Shown here piece by piece: positions 22,144 to 34,603 of a stretch of DNA of 64,000 bases (position 1 is the first letter of the stretch; each line of letters begins with the position of its first letter). This DNA comes from Canna indica. Its lineage: Eukaryota; Streptophyta; Magnoliopsida; Zingiberales; Cannaceae. The position numbers and the translations under genes are program-made. Below the pieces are notes generated by a model that saw only the letters and a program-made list of their open reading frames with translations, was not told the origin of the DNA and did not search any database. The DNA lies in NCBI GenBank assembly GCA_034359265.1, contig CP136896.1, positions 32,304,001-32,368,000 of the forward strand. Direction: 5' to 3'.

Positions 22144-22667
22144 ATCTCCCCCTTTTTGATGATGACCAACATAACATGAAATATTTAGAAAGCATAAGTG
22201 TTCGTGAGTTTGAGTTAAGGCATTCATTAGTTAGGGCATGCAAGATATGTAACTTAGCATATGTATTCAACTACTTATGACTCAACCTATGCTCCACCTA
22301 TCAATGTGCATATTTAAATACTTATAACTCATCCTATGCTCCCCCTATCAATGTGCATATCATTTTTAACTCCCCCTTAACTATAAAACTCACCCTAACT
22401 ATATGCATCGTGAAAACCAAGTGTGACCTTACTTTTTCTCCCCCTTTTTACATCAATCAAAAAGGGTAAGAATTAAGGTACAATTAATGAGTGTAATCAT
22501 AAAAACCAAGAAAGCCACAAAACTAAGTATCATCTACCACTGTAGTCCTTCCCATTAATGTAAGCCTATAGAAGGCAAACACCAATAGGTCGCAAAGCCC
22601 CACTACAGAGCAATACATAAGTGTGATGATACTGTAAGGAATGCAATTTTCGAAAAGCATATACATT
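22144..22667 (-). other. Copia-C 3' untranslated region with polypurine tracts
   Basis: The main tract (plus-strand atctccccctttttg) is at 22144-22158, adjoining the LTR. Further blocks resembling it are near 22330, 22371 and 22438. No coding sequence is seen. Confidence 0.7.
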
Positions 22668-25600
22668 TTAAAGAAAAACACAAATTCCTAATTGCATCCT
22701 TAAATTTGTGAAGCTTTCTTCAACCAAGGGTTTTGTAAATATATCGGCAAGTTGTTTATCAGTGGATACAAATTCTACCGATATATTTCTCTTAGTCACA
22801 TTATCCCAAAGAAAATAATGTCTCTAGTCAATATGCTTAGTTCTAGAGTGTAAAATGGGATTTTTGGTTAAATTTATTGCACTAGTATTATCACAATGTA
22901 TAGGTATGCAATAATACCTAAGTCCATAGTCTAAAAGGGTTTGTTTCATCCAAAGGACTTGCGCACAACAACTAGACTCAGCGATGTATTCCGATTCGGT
23001 AGTTGAAAGCGGAACTGAGTTTTGTTTCTTTGAGAACCAAGAAACAAGACTCGCTCCTAAGAATTGACAACACCCACTAGTACTTTTTCTATCTACCTTA
23101 CATCCGGCAAAATCAGCGTCCGAAAAAATGATTAAATCAAATGATGTATGACATGGATACCATAATCCTAAGTCAACCGTGCCCTTTAAATACCTCAATA
23201 TGCGTTTTACCGCACTTAAATGAGACATCTTAGGGCAAGATTGAAATCTAGCACATACACAAACACTAAACAAGATATCGGGTCTACTTGTGGTTAAATA
23301 AAGAAGACTACGAATCATACCTCGATATCATTTTTTGTCCACTTTAATGCCCTCTTCATCTTTGTCAAGCTTGATTGATGCACTCATAGGTGTAGAAGCT
23401 ATCTTGGCTTAATTCATCCCAAATCTTTTGATGAGCTCCTTTGTGTACTTGGCTTTATTGATGAAGATCCCTTTGTTGGTTTGCTTGATTTGGAGACCAA
23501 GCATGGAGGAGAGCTCTCCCATCATGCTCATCTCAAATTGATCTTGCATACTTTTAGCAAACCACTTACAAAGTATTTCATTAGTGGCACCAAAAATTAT
23601 GTCATCAACAAACATTTGAACTAATAACATGTCATTTTCATGATGCTTAATGAAAAGTGAAACGTCAGCTTTTCCAATATCAAAACCTTGTTCAATTAGG
23701 AAAATTGAAAGTCTTTCATACCTAGCCCTAGGGGCTTGTTTTAAACCATATAATGTTTTTTTAAGTTTGAAAATATGATTTGGAAACTCAAAACTTTCAA
23801 ATCCGGGGGGTTGTTCAACATAAACTTCTTCATTAATAAAATCATTTTAAAATGCACTTTTTACATCCATTTGAAAATGTTTAAAACCCTTAAAGCTAGA
23901 ATATGCCAAAAGTATTCCAATTGCTTCTAATCTAGCTACGGGAGCATATGTTTCATTATAGTCTATTCCTTCTTGTTGATTGTACCCTTGTGCCACTAAC
24001 CTAGCTTTGTTTATAATAACCAATCCTTCTTCATCTAGCTTATTTCTAAATACTCATTTAGTTCCAATTATGGTTTGTTCACTAGGTCTAGGCACTAAGT
24101 CCCATACATCATTTCTAGCAAATTGGTTGAGTTCTTCTTGCATAGCTAGTACCCAAAACTCATCTTCTATTGCTTCCTTAATGTTCTTAGGCTCTACTTG
24201 AGATACAAAAGCAGCATATTGACAAACATTCTTGAGTTTAGAACGTGTTACCACTCCCGTTGAAGGCTCTCCAATGACTTGGTCCATTGGATGATCTCTT
24301 ACCAATCGATATCCTTTAGGGACAGGTGGTAGAGCTTCTTCTTCTTCTTCTTCAACTTGAGGTAGATTTGAGGATGGAGGTTCTTCATGTTGGGTCTGCT
24401 CATGATTTGAGGATAGAGTGTAAGATCCTCAAGTTCCTTACCTACATTCACAATCTTCACATTTCTAGAAGAATCATTAGTCTCATTAAATGTGACATGC
24501 ATGGATTCTTCAACAATCATGGTTCTATGATTGTAAACTCTATATGCCTTAGAATTAATGGAGTAACCTAGGAATATCCTTTCATCGGATTTAGAGTCAA
24601 ATTTTCCTAAATTCTTCTTAGTATTTAATATAAATCATTTGCATCCAAAAACATGAAAATATCCCAGATTTGGGATTTTGCCATTCCAAAGCTCAAAAGG
24701 TGTTTTCTTAATTTTAGGTCTTAATAAAACTGGGTTAAGAACATAGCAAGAGGTATTTATGGCTTCGGTCCAAAAATACTTGGGCAAATTGTTTTGACAT
24801 AGCATGGTCCTATCCATTTTGTTGAGGGGTCCTAGGGGAAGAAAAGGTATGTTGAATACCTAAATCATCACAAAACTCGAAAAAAATTTCATTTTTAAAC
24901 TCCCCTCCATTGTCACTTTTAATTTTCAAAATCGATACTCCTTTTTCATTTGAAACTTTCTTTGCAAACTTTTTGAAAAACTCAAAAGTTTTATTTTTCT
25001 TGGCCAAAAAGAAAACCCATGTAAATCTAGAAAAATCATCAACTAATACATAACAATATAGCTTTCCACCTAGACTAGCTACATCACATGGACCAAAGAG
25101 ATCCATGTGCACAAGCTCAAGAATTCTAGATGTACTAACTTGATTAATGCTATGAAATGAAAATTTAACTTGCTTACCTAGTTGACATGCATCACAAAGT
25201 TTGTCTTTTTCAAATTTTATCTTGGGTAAGCCTATAACTAATTCTTTCCTAGATATCTCTTGGATGAGGCTCATGCTAGCATGTCCTAGCCTTCTATGCC
25301 ACAACCAAGAGTCATTCTTCATGGCAACTAAGCATCTAACATGAGGATTTGGCAAGACATTTAATTCTAAGGTGTATACATTTTCTTGCCTATTTCCAAT
25401 AAACATGATATCATTTGGTGGTGCACTTCTAATAATACATTTAGATGCTTTAAAAACTATTATGTATCCATTATCACATAATTGTGATATGCTAATCAAA
25501 TTATGTTTTAACCCATCAACTAATAAAACATTCTTAATGCATGGGTAAGGGAGTATACCTATGTCACCAATGCCAACAATCTTACCTTTGGCATTGTCTC

Positions 25601-25727
25601 CAAATGTGACATGTCCACCATCTTTACTTGATAGGGTTGCAAATAAATTGATATCATCCGTCATATGCTTTGAGCAACCGCTATCCAATATCCAAGTGCT
25701 CCTATTTGCTTGAGGATGTTTCTCCAC
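22668..25727 (-). pseudogene. Copia-C pol (protease, integrase, RT, RNase H)
   Basis: Protease has the active-site segment WILDSGCSKHMTDD (start near 25690). Gag-pre-integrase and the zinc-binding region show WLWHRRLGHASM and CDACQLGKQ. The integrase core shows LVHMDLFGPCD and IKSDNGGEFKN, but PQQNG (about 24810-24824) is followed directly by MDRTMLCQNN, so the segment with the catalytic Glu (normally just after PQQNG) is deleted. RT (about 23640-24300) has [11 protein letters not shown], an in-frame stop in KSAF*NDFINEEVYVEQPPG, LYGLKQAPRA and FVDDIIFG, where Tyr of the usual YVDD is Phe. RNase H (22824-23318) has FSDADFAGCKVDRKSTSG and TTESEYIA. It ends LGICVFL with stop at 22668. Confidence 0.9.
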
Positions 25728-27041
25728 CTACAAGAGGAGAAGAAACCATCTTAGGTACCCAAATTTTCTTGGGTCCTTGAGTGTTTGTTATTTTGGGAAC
25801 CGATGTAAATCTTGTATGTGGGTTCCTCATCAAAGCACACTCCTCAGCCATATGGCCAAATATGTCACGAGAAAAATAATTTCCATTAAATTTTCTCCTA
25901 GTATGTGTGTGAGCATGGGAGTGTGATGATTTCTTTTTATGGACAACCTTAGGCATGGCATTTTGTATGGTTATCATCTTTTCATTAAGCATGCAAAGTT
26001 CCTTTTACAATGTTAGCATGCTATTATTCAGATGCACTACTTGATCACTTAAATATTAATTTTCATTCTCTAATTTTTGGTTGTCAATCTCTAAGTCCTT
26101 CTTAGCTTTCTCTAGGGTGCATGTCTCTTCCTTAAGGGTGTCTACTTCTTTCTTTATGGCATTGCATGAAAGTAATAGACTATCATTTTCAAGCTCTAAA
26201 GATCTATTGTCCTTTTTGAAATCTTTAAATTTTCTCCTAATTGCATTGAGTTCATCATGCATTTGCTCAAATTCATTTTCTAGCTCTTCTTGAGTAAATG
26301 AAACTTCACCAAAAGTAAAACTTCACCAAATGCATTTGCTCAAAGTAAATGACGACTCTTCTACTCGATGTGATGCTCTTAAGGCAATGGTCGAGCCTTT
26401 GGGGGCATCTTCCTCTTGGTATTGCTTCATGTGGGTCTCATGTGTCATGAGAGACCCAATGAGCTCGGTAATCTTCAAGCTGCTCAAGTCCTTGGCTTCC
26501 ATGATGGTTGTGACCTTGGGCTCCCAAGATTTTGGAATGGAACGAAGGAGCTTACTTACCTTCTCCTCTTCCCTTATTTCTTTGCCAAGGTTAGCTAAGA
26601 CATTTGTAATATTTTGAAATCTAGCATGCATGGCATCAATGGACTCATGTGATAGCATCTTAAACATTTCATATTCATGCATGAGTAAGTTTATTTTGGA
26701 TTCCTTTACTTGTGAAGTCCCTTCATGGGTGGTCTCTAGGACCTTCCATACATCATATGCGGACTTACATGTAGAAATCCTATTGAATTCATTAATTGAT
26801 AGGCCACAATATAAACATTGACGGCCTTTGCATTTGCATTGAAGAGTCTAATCTCTTCATGGTCCCATTTATCCATATCCTTATCGGGTTGCTTATACTC
26901 TACTAAAATCATCCTCCATACATTCATGCCTAGAGATTGCAGGAAGCCATTCATGTGAATCTTCCAGTAGACATAATTGTTTCCATCGAATAGTGGTGGA
27001 ATATTAGTAGAGGAATGAGCTAATTGGATTTCACTAGACAT
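25700..27041 (-). pseudogene. Copia-C gag
   Basis: The capsid protein starts at 27041 (MSSEIQLAHSSTNIPPLFDG, then NYVYWKIHMNGFL, a DUF4219/UBN2-type start). A frameshift near 26750 precedes VWKVLETTHEGT; the second block has MLSHESIDAMHARFQNI and KLLRSIPKSWEPKVTTI. A coiled coil (26056-26262, LELENDSLLLSCNAIKKEV) follows. The zinc knuckle near 25860-25900 is degenerate: FGHMAEEC remains but the first two Cys read as other residues. It ends with KIWVPKMVSS, the usual link to protease. Confidence 0.8.
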
Positions 27042-27084
27042 CTTAATTTGTAGGGAAGATGATTAAATCTTGAACTACGACCTT

Positions 27085-27096
27085 GCTCTGATACCA
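27085..27096 (-). other. Copia-C primer binding site
   Basis: Plus-strand gctctgatacca is the complement of TGGTATCAGAGC, which pairs with the 3' end of initiator tRNA-Met. It lies two bases from the LTR edge at 27099. Confidence 0.85.
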
Positions 27097-27098
27097 AA

Positions 27099-28488
27099 TG
27101 TTGTGTGAAATCTGACACTAGAAGGGGGGGTTGAATAGTGTCTGGCCCCTTTTTCAATGTTTTCTTCTTACTCAAGAAAAATTAAAAGCTTTACTTAATG
27201 CAATTGTTTCTTAATGCTGAATATGATCAAATATAAATAGCAATGATAGACAAGCAAATAAGCAATGCAAATAAGAGTATTTATAGTGGTTAGGCCAACT
27301 GCCTACTCCACTACTTTATAGAATCTATGTTTCCCTTTGAATACAATGAGGACACCCTTCTCACCACTCTGAGAACACCTCAATCCTATTCACCTAGGCA
27401 AAACACAATCCTATAAAGTCACCCTAAGTGTTCCCTAGCACACCTAGCAGCTATCTTAATTAGAGAACAAGTTTATAATAAATGTCAAATATAAAGGAAA
27501 GAGTTTTAAGAATTAAAATGAACCAGGGCTCCTTTCCACTGCCTTCACGTCTCCAACTTGCAAGAAGATGGCTCTTTGAATTGCAGCAAGATTGAAGAAG
27601 TAGGTAATCAGCGCCTGAAGTGAGTTGTCGACGGAAGCAGAGGACGCGTGCAGTAGTTTGCTCTTTTGAAGGCTTAAGAAACTTCTTTAATTGCTTAATA
27701 AAAGTTCTAAGAAGAAGTAAAGAAGTTAGGTGAGGGGTATTTATAACCCCTCACTCGAACGGCCCGTTCAACGGTTAAAAAAATAGTCGTTGAAGCCATT
27801 CGATTGTTGGCCGGTCGATCGGTCGATCGACCGACTGATCAACCGCCAATGCAACCGCTGGCTATATGAGACAGCTTGGTCGACCGACGGGTCAATCGGC
27901 TGATGGAAAAGTGCCGATCCCACATTCGGTCGACCAGTCGGTTGACTGAATCACTGGAGCCAGGGTCGCGCGACAGGCTATCTCTAATCTGATCGACCGA
28001 TTGGTCGACCGCTAAGCATTCTGCCATGATTTTGCCTTCATCAGTCGACCGACCGATCGACCGATGCAGACTTGAATGGCTACTGCCAAATTTTACCGTC
28101 ATTCGGTCAACCGAACGGCTACTCAGCAGAATACTGCCTTGTTCGGTCGACCGAACTCAGGCTGAGGCTGACTTCTTCATGGATTTTTACATGCCCTTTT
28201 TTATGGGTTTAGTTACCAAGTTTCAACTTGGATAACTTTACAATTTTAGCTTGGGATACACTAATCGTACGGGTATATCACATGAATTCTACTTGATCTA
28301 AGCCCGAGCCTTTCTTCAACATTTTCTTCTTCCATTTCTTTGACGACCTTTTTTTTTGTCTCGTTTGAATGGACTTGGCATGCTTATCGCAACCTCAACC
28401 TGAACTCAAAACTTCACGCTTGGATTAAATACATGTTTGCTATCATCAAAATAAAGATCGAGGCTTAAGAGAGACCCTTAAGCCAACA
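27099..28488 (-). repeat. Copia-C 5' LTR
   Basis: 1390 bp, TG..CA ends intact. Shorter than its partner because of a roughly 40 bp gap near 27313 and losses in the GTCGAC-rich region (27810-28150). Differences between the two LTRs are largely C/T and G/A. Confidence 0.85.
27730..27754 (-). promoter_or_regulatory. Copia-C LTR TATA box within a 9 bp inverted repeat
   Basis: GTGAGGGGT (27730-27738) and ACCCCTCAC (27746-27754) are perfect inverted arms around atttata, so the minus strand reads TTATAAAT at the centre. Position and direction fit the promoter of the 5' LTR. The matching 3' LTR keeps the arms but has a mutated TATA core near 21348. Confidence 0.6.
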
Positions 28489-29154
28489 ATCCCAGCCATA
28501 GAGCTCCGTCCTCCACACAGCCTTGTGTTGTAGTGAGCTATCCACCCGAAACCAATCTTCTCCTGAAGATAAGAAATGTCTGCACTCAGTAGTCTCAACT
28601 CCTTTCAATAATTGGCTACACAACGTTCGCACATAGAGATTTTCATATCAGATCTTTCCATCGGAATGTATATGAGATAACCAAAAGACCTGAATCAATG
28701 TTGTTCATAACTATTTGTTTAATGAACTCATCAGTTTAACATCCAACAGTCATCGGTTCAAAAACAAATAGACAACACATAACTCCTAAAGACCATAAAG
28801 AATTAATGATGATTAAAAGATCATAAAGTGTAACACCCCGAAGTTATTTAAAGCATACATTCGGGCAAATAAAGAATTAATGATGATTAAAAGATCTCAA
28901 AGACAAAAGAGAATCATCATTAATAAAGCAGACCAAGAGTCATTATCTTTGTAGGAGTCAAAAGGTCATCTTTCCGCACTGCATATTTGACAAGAAAATC
29001 ATAGGTTGCTCGAGCACTTGAGACAGTCCTTTCACTGTTAAAACTATCATCATATAGGCAGAGCTCCTTATAGTTGTGACTGTGCATAAAACTCAGAATT
29101 CACCAAGATCACTTTTGCCAAATACAACCAACATATAAAAGCCAAACACTAACA

Positions 29155-29557
29155 ATCTCCCCCCTTAGCTTATTTAGCAAAACCCATACTGATCAGATCA
29201 CAACAGACATTAGAAAGTTTCAACTGAAGCACAATAACTGTTAAAAAGATAATTTAACAATTAACTAGCAGTACAAAGCATCAAGGTCACAAAATACCAC
29301 AAAGTTCACAGAGTACATTAAAAAAAAATACACCTAGAGCATAGAGCATGCACGGTATCAAACTTTACAACCACATCATCAACAACATAATCCAAACCAC
29401 AATATCCACAGCATAAAGTATCAAGTACCACAACCAGAAGAGCTAAATGTATCAACACCTAGATAAAGAGCAGTAAAACTAGAGAGTTGCAACTACTTCT
29501 TCTCCCCCTTTTTGGCATAATAAGCCAAAGGAGTAATACAAGATAGTCAAATGTTCA
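29155..29557 (-). other. B1 3' untranslated region with polypurine tracts
   Basis: The main tract (plus-strand atctccccccttagc) adjoins the LTR at 29155-29169. A second tract (tctccccctttttggc) lies at 29500-29515 just after the ORF stop. No gene is seen. Confidence 0.7.
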
Positions 29558-32500
29558 TTAAAAACTCTCAGATGATGAGTCAGAGATACTTCCAGATGAA
29601 GGAGAGGCAGGTCCTGCAGAGGTTGCAGTAAAGTACTCAATGATTTTCTTTTCAGTAGAGACTACCTACTATTGAAGTTTGGCCATCGTCTCTTTGGTAG
29701 AGAACAATTCATCTAGACTCTCTCTTTCAGTAGTTGAGGTGGCACCGGAAGCAATACCAGAAGTAGTCTTGACACCAGAGCTTGGACTGGACAGATTCTT
29801 TCCAAGAGTTCCAACCCTCTTGAGGATCTTATGATGAATCTTGAGTGAACTGTCTAAGGGTTCTAAAACTTAATTTGATGAACATTTAAATCCTTGTTTT
29901 TCTAGGATTCCATAGATTAAGTTTGGAAATATTAAGAACATTCTAGATTTAGATAGAAGCCTGCTCCTAACAAAGATAATTTGCTCATATATTAGACTAC
30001 TAAGGTTGAATGGAATTCCATTGGTGATTTTATATAGCAGCATTACCATTTCCTTGTTTAGAAAGGTAATGTGAGATGTTGGAATCCAATAATTTCCTGC
30101 AATAAGGAATAACACAGCATAGAATGTGTTCAAAGAAGAAGACCTGATGTCATGACTACCGATCCAACTAAGAATATCACTAGTGGATACTTCTTTACCA
30201 GCAACTTTAAAGAACTCATCAAACTCATCAGCAGTAGATGCAAACTAAGAGAAGCCAAGAAATTCATTAATAACATCTAGACTAAAATTGTACCAACTGT
30301 CTACAAGAAAAACTTCATGAAAATGATTGCTATTTGGATCAGAGATATCATCATATAAGTTTGCAATAAAACTCTAAAATAGGTTGTTTGCATAAAGGAT
30401 TAACTATCTTGTAAGAACCATATAAGTTTCTTTTCTTAAGAACATCAAGAACTAGTTTTCACTTTAAAGAAATTTGCTCTAAATCAAGAATCCTTTGAGA
30501 GATAATACCTCTTGACTGCAAGGCTTTCCAAAGTGGATAAAGGTCATCAAATAGAAGTCCTTTGTGCAGTTTACAAACATCAGTTTTCCTTTCAATTTTC
30601 TTCCTAGACTTGATGAGTTTCTATTGGTGAAATGGACTACACTAGAGGAGGGTGAATAGTGTGTTATCCAAACTTTTCACCTAATTCCGATTTTAATATG
30701 TTATCTAACTACTGAGGCAATTTACAATTAAACGACTAAATGCGGAAGCGAGTAATAAAGATAAGCAATGCGATACATAAAGAAAACAATGCTAACACAA
30801 TTATTTATAGTGGTTTGGCCCCAATGCCTACTCCACTACCTAAGTACCCCACTTAGGATTTCCAAACTTAACTTTACTAGATTTTATAGTTTCCCTTACA
30901 AAAAGGACTTTTACCTGAAGAGTCTTACTCTCAACCTAAGGCACTTCCAAACTCGGAAGTCTCCGCCTTCTTACTGAGAGCACTCTTCCACCTCAACCCT
31001 AAGGGACAACAATCACTAATTCTAGTAAACTATGTTTACACAAGTGGAATTAAGCCTTAACACCGAGACAACCACAAACTCAATCAAACCTAGCAACCTT
31101 GGTTTACATGCTCAAATACAATGAAATAAACGATAAAATATAACACTAAATGGAGCAATAAATTAAACACTTAAACTTAGCTCCAAACAATGAATCCTAG
31201 CTCCTCTTGATGTCTTGATGATAAATTGAATCAAGCTTGAAGGCAAACTCAAGAAAGACAAGGCGGAAAGCTAGGGTTTTCACAAGATTGGCACAATGAA
31301 GGATTAGGATTGATCAATAGATGGATCAAGAAGGTTAGGAGTGATCAACATCATAGAGGAAGGCTCTCATGGCTTCCTATTTATAAGCCATGAAGAGAAG
31401 CATCAATCAACGGCTCGAAATATAGCCATTTTTCATCGTTCGATCACAGGTCGATCAAAGGTCAATCGATTGGACGAGCGATCGGTCATTCGATAGGATG
31501 CTTCTGTGCTATTTGGGCACCATTCGCGACTGACCTGTCAATCGAAATTGGGAAATCATCCTAGTTTGTTGATTTTTCTACTTGTTTGTTCGTTTCTAGG
31601 TTTCGTCTTTGCTAAGTCCTCTTATATAATTTGGATTCTAGAAAAATATCCAAAAAATCAAAATCTTTAAGAATCAAAATCTAACTTTTGGGGTCTAGTA
31701 CAAATTCTCGAAAATTGGAAATTTTATAATCTCCCGGGTCGAATATGTATAGGTTAAAGGCTTCCAAAAAATCCTTAAAAATATGTCGTTTACTAATTTT
31801 TACCTAAGGAACAATTACTAGGACTTTTGGTGCCAAGAAAATATCTAGGTCATATAGCCCTCCAAGGAGCTCCCTAGGCTTAGTGAATTTCATTTCGTTT
31901 TCCGATTTTTCGGGTTTTCATGTTTTGGGGTTCAGGTTTGATATTTTTGTTTCTTTGCATCATCATGAGGATTTACAACACATGCTAGACATCCTAAACC
32001 TAAACTCTAACTTCCCGGAGAATCCCGAGTGACGACGAGCGTCCTTGCCAATCTCTCTGAATTCTCTGATTTTTTCGATCGAGGACATCGAGCGCTAACC
32101 ATCTTCGAACCTAAAAATAATTCTCTATGAAATCATTAGCTCCATGTTTGTTATCATCAAAACCAAGATTAAGACCAAGGTTGAAAACCTTAGGCCAACA
32201 GTTTCTTCTTGGGAGTTGGACTTCCTTTGTTACCTCAGGATTTTGCTTTCTTTTCTTCGACTTCCTTAACTCAGTAGCCCTTTATGACAGAGGTTCTTTA
32301 TCAGAATATGTCTCTAGGTTGATAGTTTCTCTAGATATCAGATAGAAATTTACTGGCATTTTCCTTTTTGAGCTCCTCTCCATGTTAGGTTCACATGACA
32401 CTTTCTTTTTCTTCTTAGATGGGGTATCTTTCTCATGACTAGATGGTGCATCTTCCTTCTGAGGTGTAGATGCCTCAGGACCTATAGGTTCTATTTCATC

Positions 32501-33287
32501 AACAGGAACTTGGTTCAAGTCCATAGTAACAAGTTTAAAAATCAGGGACTGTGGAGATGTTGCAACAGCAGATTCAATGCCAGTAGTTTCAACTGCTTCA
32601 ATGGTTGGTGTGGCACTCGCGGTCTTAACTGCTTCAGAGTCAGTTTCAACTGGATCACGTGGAGGTATTTCACACTAGTAGGTATTTCAACTACAATTTC
32701 AACTGCCACATCAGTAGTTGAGACTGGGTCTGGACAATGAGAAGGGCTAACGGTGATTTCGTGTACAGGTGCACTTGTATCTTCTTGTGCATTCAGACCG
32801 AAATCTGTAGAGACAATAGATCGACTAGTCTTGACTGGAATTGAATCAAAATCATCAGAGACAACAACACTTATATCAATGTTAGGACCAGTGTGCACTT
32901 GAGAAGAAACTGGTAGGTTTATGTCAAAGTCCTATGTTCTAGAAGAAACACCACGAGAATTAGAGTCACAAGGTAGACTGGCATTCTTTTTAGACTCCCC
33001 TTAGTCGAAACATTCTCCCCCTCAACAACAAAGATCTCAGAAGGAGATTGGGGGGTTTTTGAAATCATACCTCTTTCGCTTCTCCTCAACAGTTGATCAA
33101 CCGGTCTCCTTCCTGCTTTCTTCCTCAGCTTATGACCTTGAGCAAGAGGAGGAGGTGACATTTCTATAGAAGACGGTGCAATAGTAGTCAATTCATCCTT
33201 CTTCTGAGGGTTTGCACATTCCATCTTCTTCGTTGTCGACGCATAAACCTTTTTGACAAAACCTTTCTTCCTCTTTTCTCCACCCAT
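29558..33287 (-). pseudogene. B1 3' ORF (env-position, Transposase_32-like), split by a solo LTR
   Basis: It starts MGGEKRKKGFVKKVYAST at 33287, runs to 32206, is interrupted by a solo Copia-A LTR (30622-32200 plus TSD), and resumes at 30616 down to stop TAA at 29558. Parts in order: basic N-terminus, QGHKLRKKAGRRP, a Ser/Thr-rich middle, SSKRKMPVN, KLHKGLLFDDLYPLWKALQ-like sequence near 30560, and NYWIPTSHITFLNKEMVMLL near 30080 in the conserved domain. The C-terminal end is Ser-rich (SSSESF). Several frameshifts occur (for example near 32530 and 32920). Confidence 0.7.
30622..32200 (-). repeat. Solo Copia-A LTR in the B1 3' ORF
   Basis: A 1579 bp LTR with exact target duplication GTTTC (30617-30621 and 32201-32205). 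No primer site or polypurine tract adjoins it, so it is a solo LTR left by recombination between two LTRs. The left terminus reads TA instead of TG on plus. Its GTCGAC-type cluster (31436-31545) is strongly decayed. Confidence 0.9.
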
Positions 33288-33689
33288 CTTGTATTTAAGA
33301 GAGAGGGTGCAGTTGAAGGGACAAGAGAGTGGAGATTTCACTTGTCACCGGTTACCTCGAAGGGAAGAAGAAGAGAAAAGAAGCTGCAACACCCGAATTT
33401 TAAGTTTAGGGCGTTAAATCAAGTCTTCAATAAAGAAGGGGGCACACGTGCGAGCTTCAAAAAAGTGATCATTTAAAACCAAAAAAAACTTCGGCCGAGA
33501 GTTGAGTGAAACACCATAAATAACCTTCATAATGAAATAAAGGGTGAAATAAATAAATAAATAAATATATATATATATATATATAATTGAAACTCTGGGA
33601 CCTTTTCATTTCATTCACCCCAATAAATATTTATTTATTTATTTCTGAAATAAAGTGTGTCATCTGACACAAGATCCAAGATCAGTTAA
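33288..33689 (-). other. B1 spacer between RNase H and 3' ORF
   Basis: Non-coding. It includes an A/T simple repeat, (aaat)n then (ta)n at about 33544-33583, and the ggggtgaatgaaatg-type block shared with B2 and B3. The ORF on plus at 33655-33909 is a shadow of the RNase H remnant. Confidence 0.6.
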
Positions 33690-34603
33690 AACTTTGACTA
33701 TTCAGAAATATTTGCCACTTGTCTTTTTGTTGAAATATATCCCAGTTGTATATTCCTTATCCAAGTCAACTGTGTTGTACAACTGCCTCTTGTCAGGTGT
33801 TCTGCTTAAGAGAAAGAAAGAGAATTTTGTCTTTTATTCAACCAAGCTGTCGGGCTTGAATCAACATAACCGTCTGTGGTACTCTTTCTGTCATTATCAG
33901 TCCACTTAGTATTGGTATATGTCTCTAATCATGATTAGGATGATCAGGGTCTTCAAAGCCTTTGGACTTTTCAAAAATTAGAAAACCATATATGAGAGCA
34001 GTCTTGACAACTATTTATTCGAGATAGAAAGAGCTTGGAAGTCTTGAGACACCACCCAGTTTTAACTGCTGGTAAGACTGCTCTAGTTGTTTTCTTTCTC
34101 CCCAAGCATAACATAAAGCTTTTGGTTTTTCAGAAAATCTAGAAATTCCTCTGACAATTTCAATACTTACATGTTCCTTTAGAACACTGTAATTTTCATT
34201 TCATAACCGTCAATGCCAAAGACTTATGTCAGAAGAAACAACTGAAGGAAAAATGAAAGAATAGGCAATTTTGTAACAGTTGTCTCTATGTCTATTCCCT
34301 TCAAGAATATAGTTCCCAATTTTATCAAAAACTTTACAATTGTTCTTAGTAAAGTGCACATTTAAATTTTGATCACACAATTGGCTTATACTCACAAGAT
34401 TAGCTTTGAGACCTTATATAAATAGAACATTTTCCAAATTAGGAATTCCTAGAACATTTAGAGTTCCAACTCCTATGACATTTTCATGTCTTCCATCTCC
34501 TGAAGTAACAATTGCGCCTTTATGTTCCTTAATATCTTTCAGATTTTCTCGTTTCCCTGTCATATGCTGTGAACATCCACTGTCGAGATATCAAGATCCA
34601 AAA
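33690..34603 (-). pseudogene. B1 pol remnant (protease edge, gag-pre-integrase, RNase H fragment)
   Basis: Reading on the minus strand from 34603: DSGCSQHMTGKRENL-like protease text near 34570, then GTLNVLGIPNLENVLF, SISQLCDQNLNVHFTKNN and SSDISLWH (34210-34395), which is the gag-pre-integrase domain. The integrase and most of RT are missing. After a short block the text resumes with GFLIFEKSKGFEDPDHPNH (RT thumb side), then a jump to DNDRKSTTDGY and WLNKRQNS of RNase H near 33820-33900. The first junction is shared with B2; the second is different. Confidence 0.7.

Larger units (their letters stand above)
20677..28488 (-). mobile_element. Copia-C retrotransposon, nearly full length
   Basis: A 7.8 kb minus-strand element with exact target duplication ATCCC (20672-20676 and 28489-28493). 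LTRs are 20677-22143 (3') and 27099-28488 (5'), polypurine tract 22144-22156, primer site 27085-27096, gag about 25700-27041 and pol 22668-25727. It keeps every copia domain in order (gag, protease, integrase, RT, RNase H) but carries frameshifts, a few stops and a deletion in the integrase core. Repeated polypurine-like ctccccct words in its 3' region suggest a Sirevirus-like lineage. Confidence 0.9.
20355..29154 (-). repeat. B1 3' LTR, split by Copia-C
   Basis: The left part is 20355-20676 and the right part 28494-29154. The join falls at tatgacatccc | agccatagagctcc, which is continuous in the B2 LTR at about 34912-34932. On the minus strand it starts TGTTAGTGTTTGGC and ends ATATATTGTCA. 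Confidence 0.85.

Noticed and set aside
27085..27096. Possible tRNA gene fragments at gctctgatacca words
   Set aside because: These are tRNA-iMet primer binding sites adjoining LTRs (also at 1991, 17172, 37418, 43437, 53161 and 55550); no cloverleaf surrounds them.
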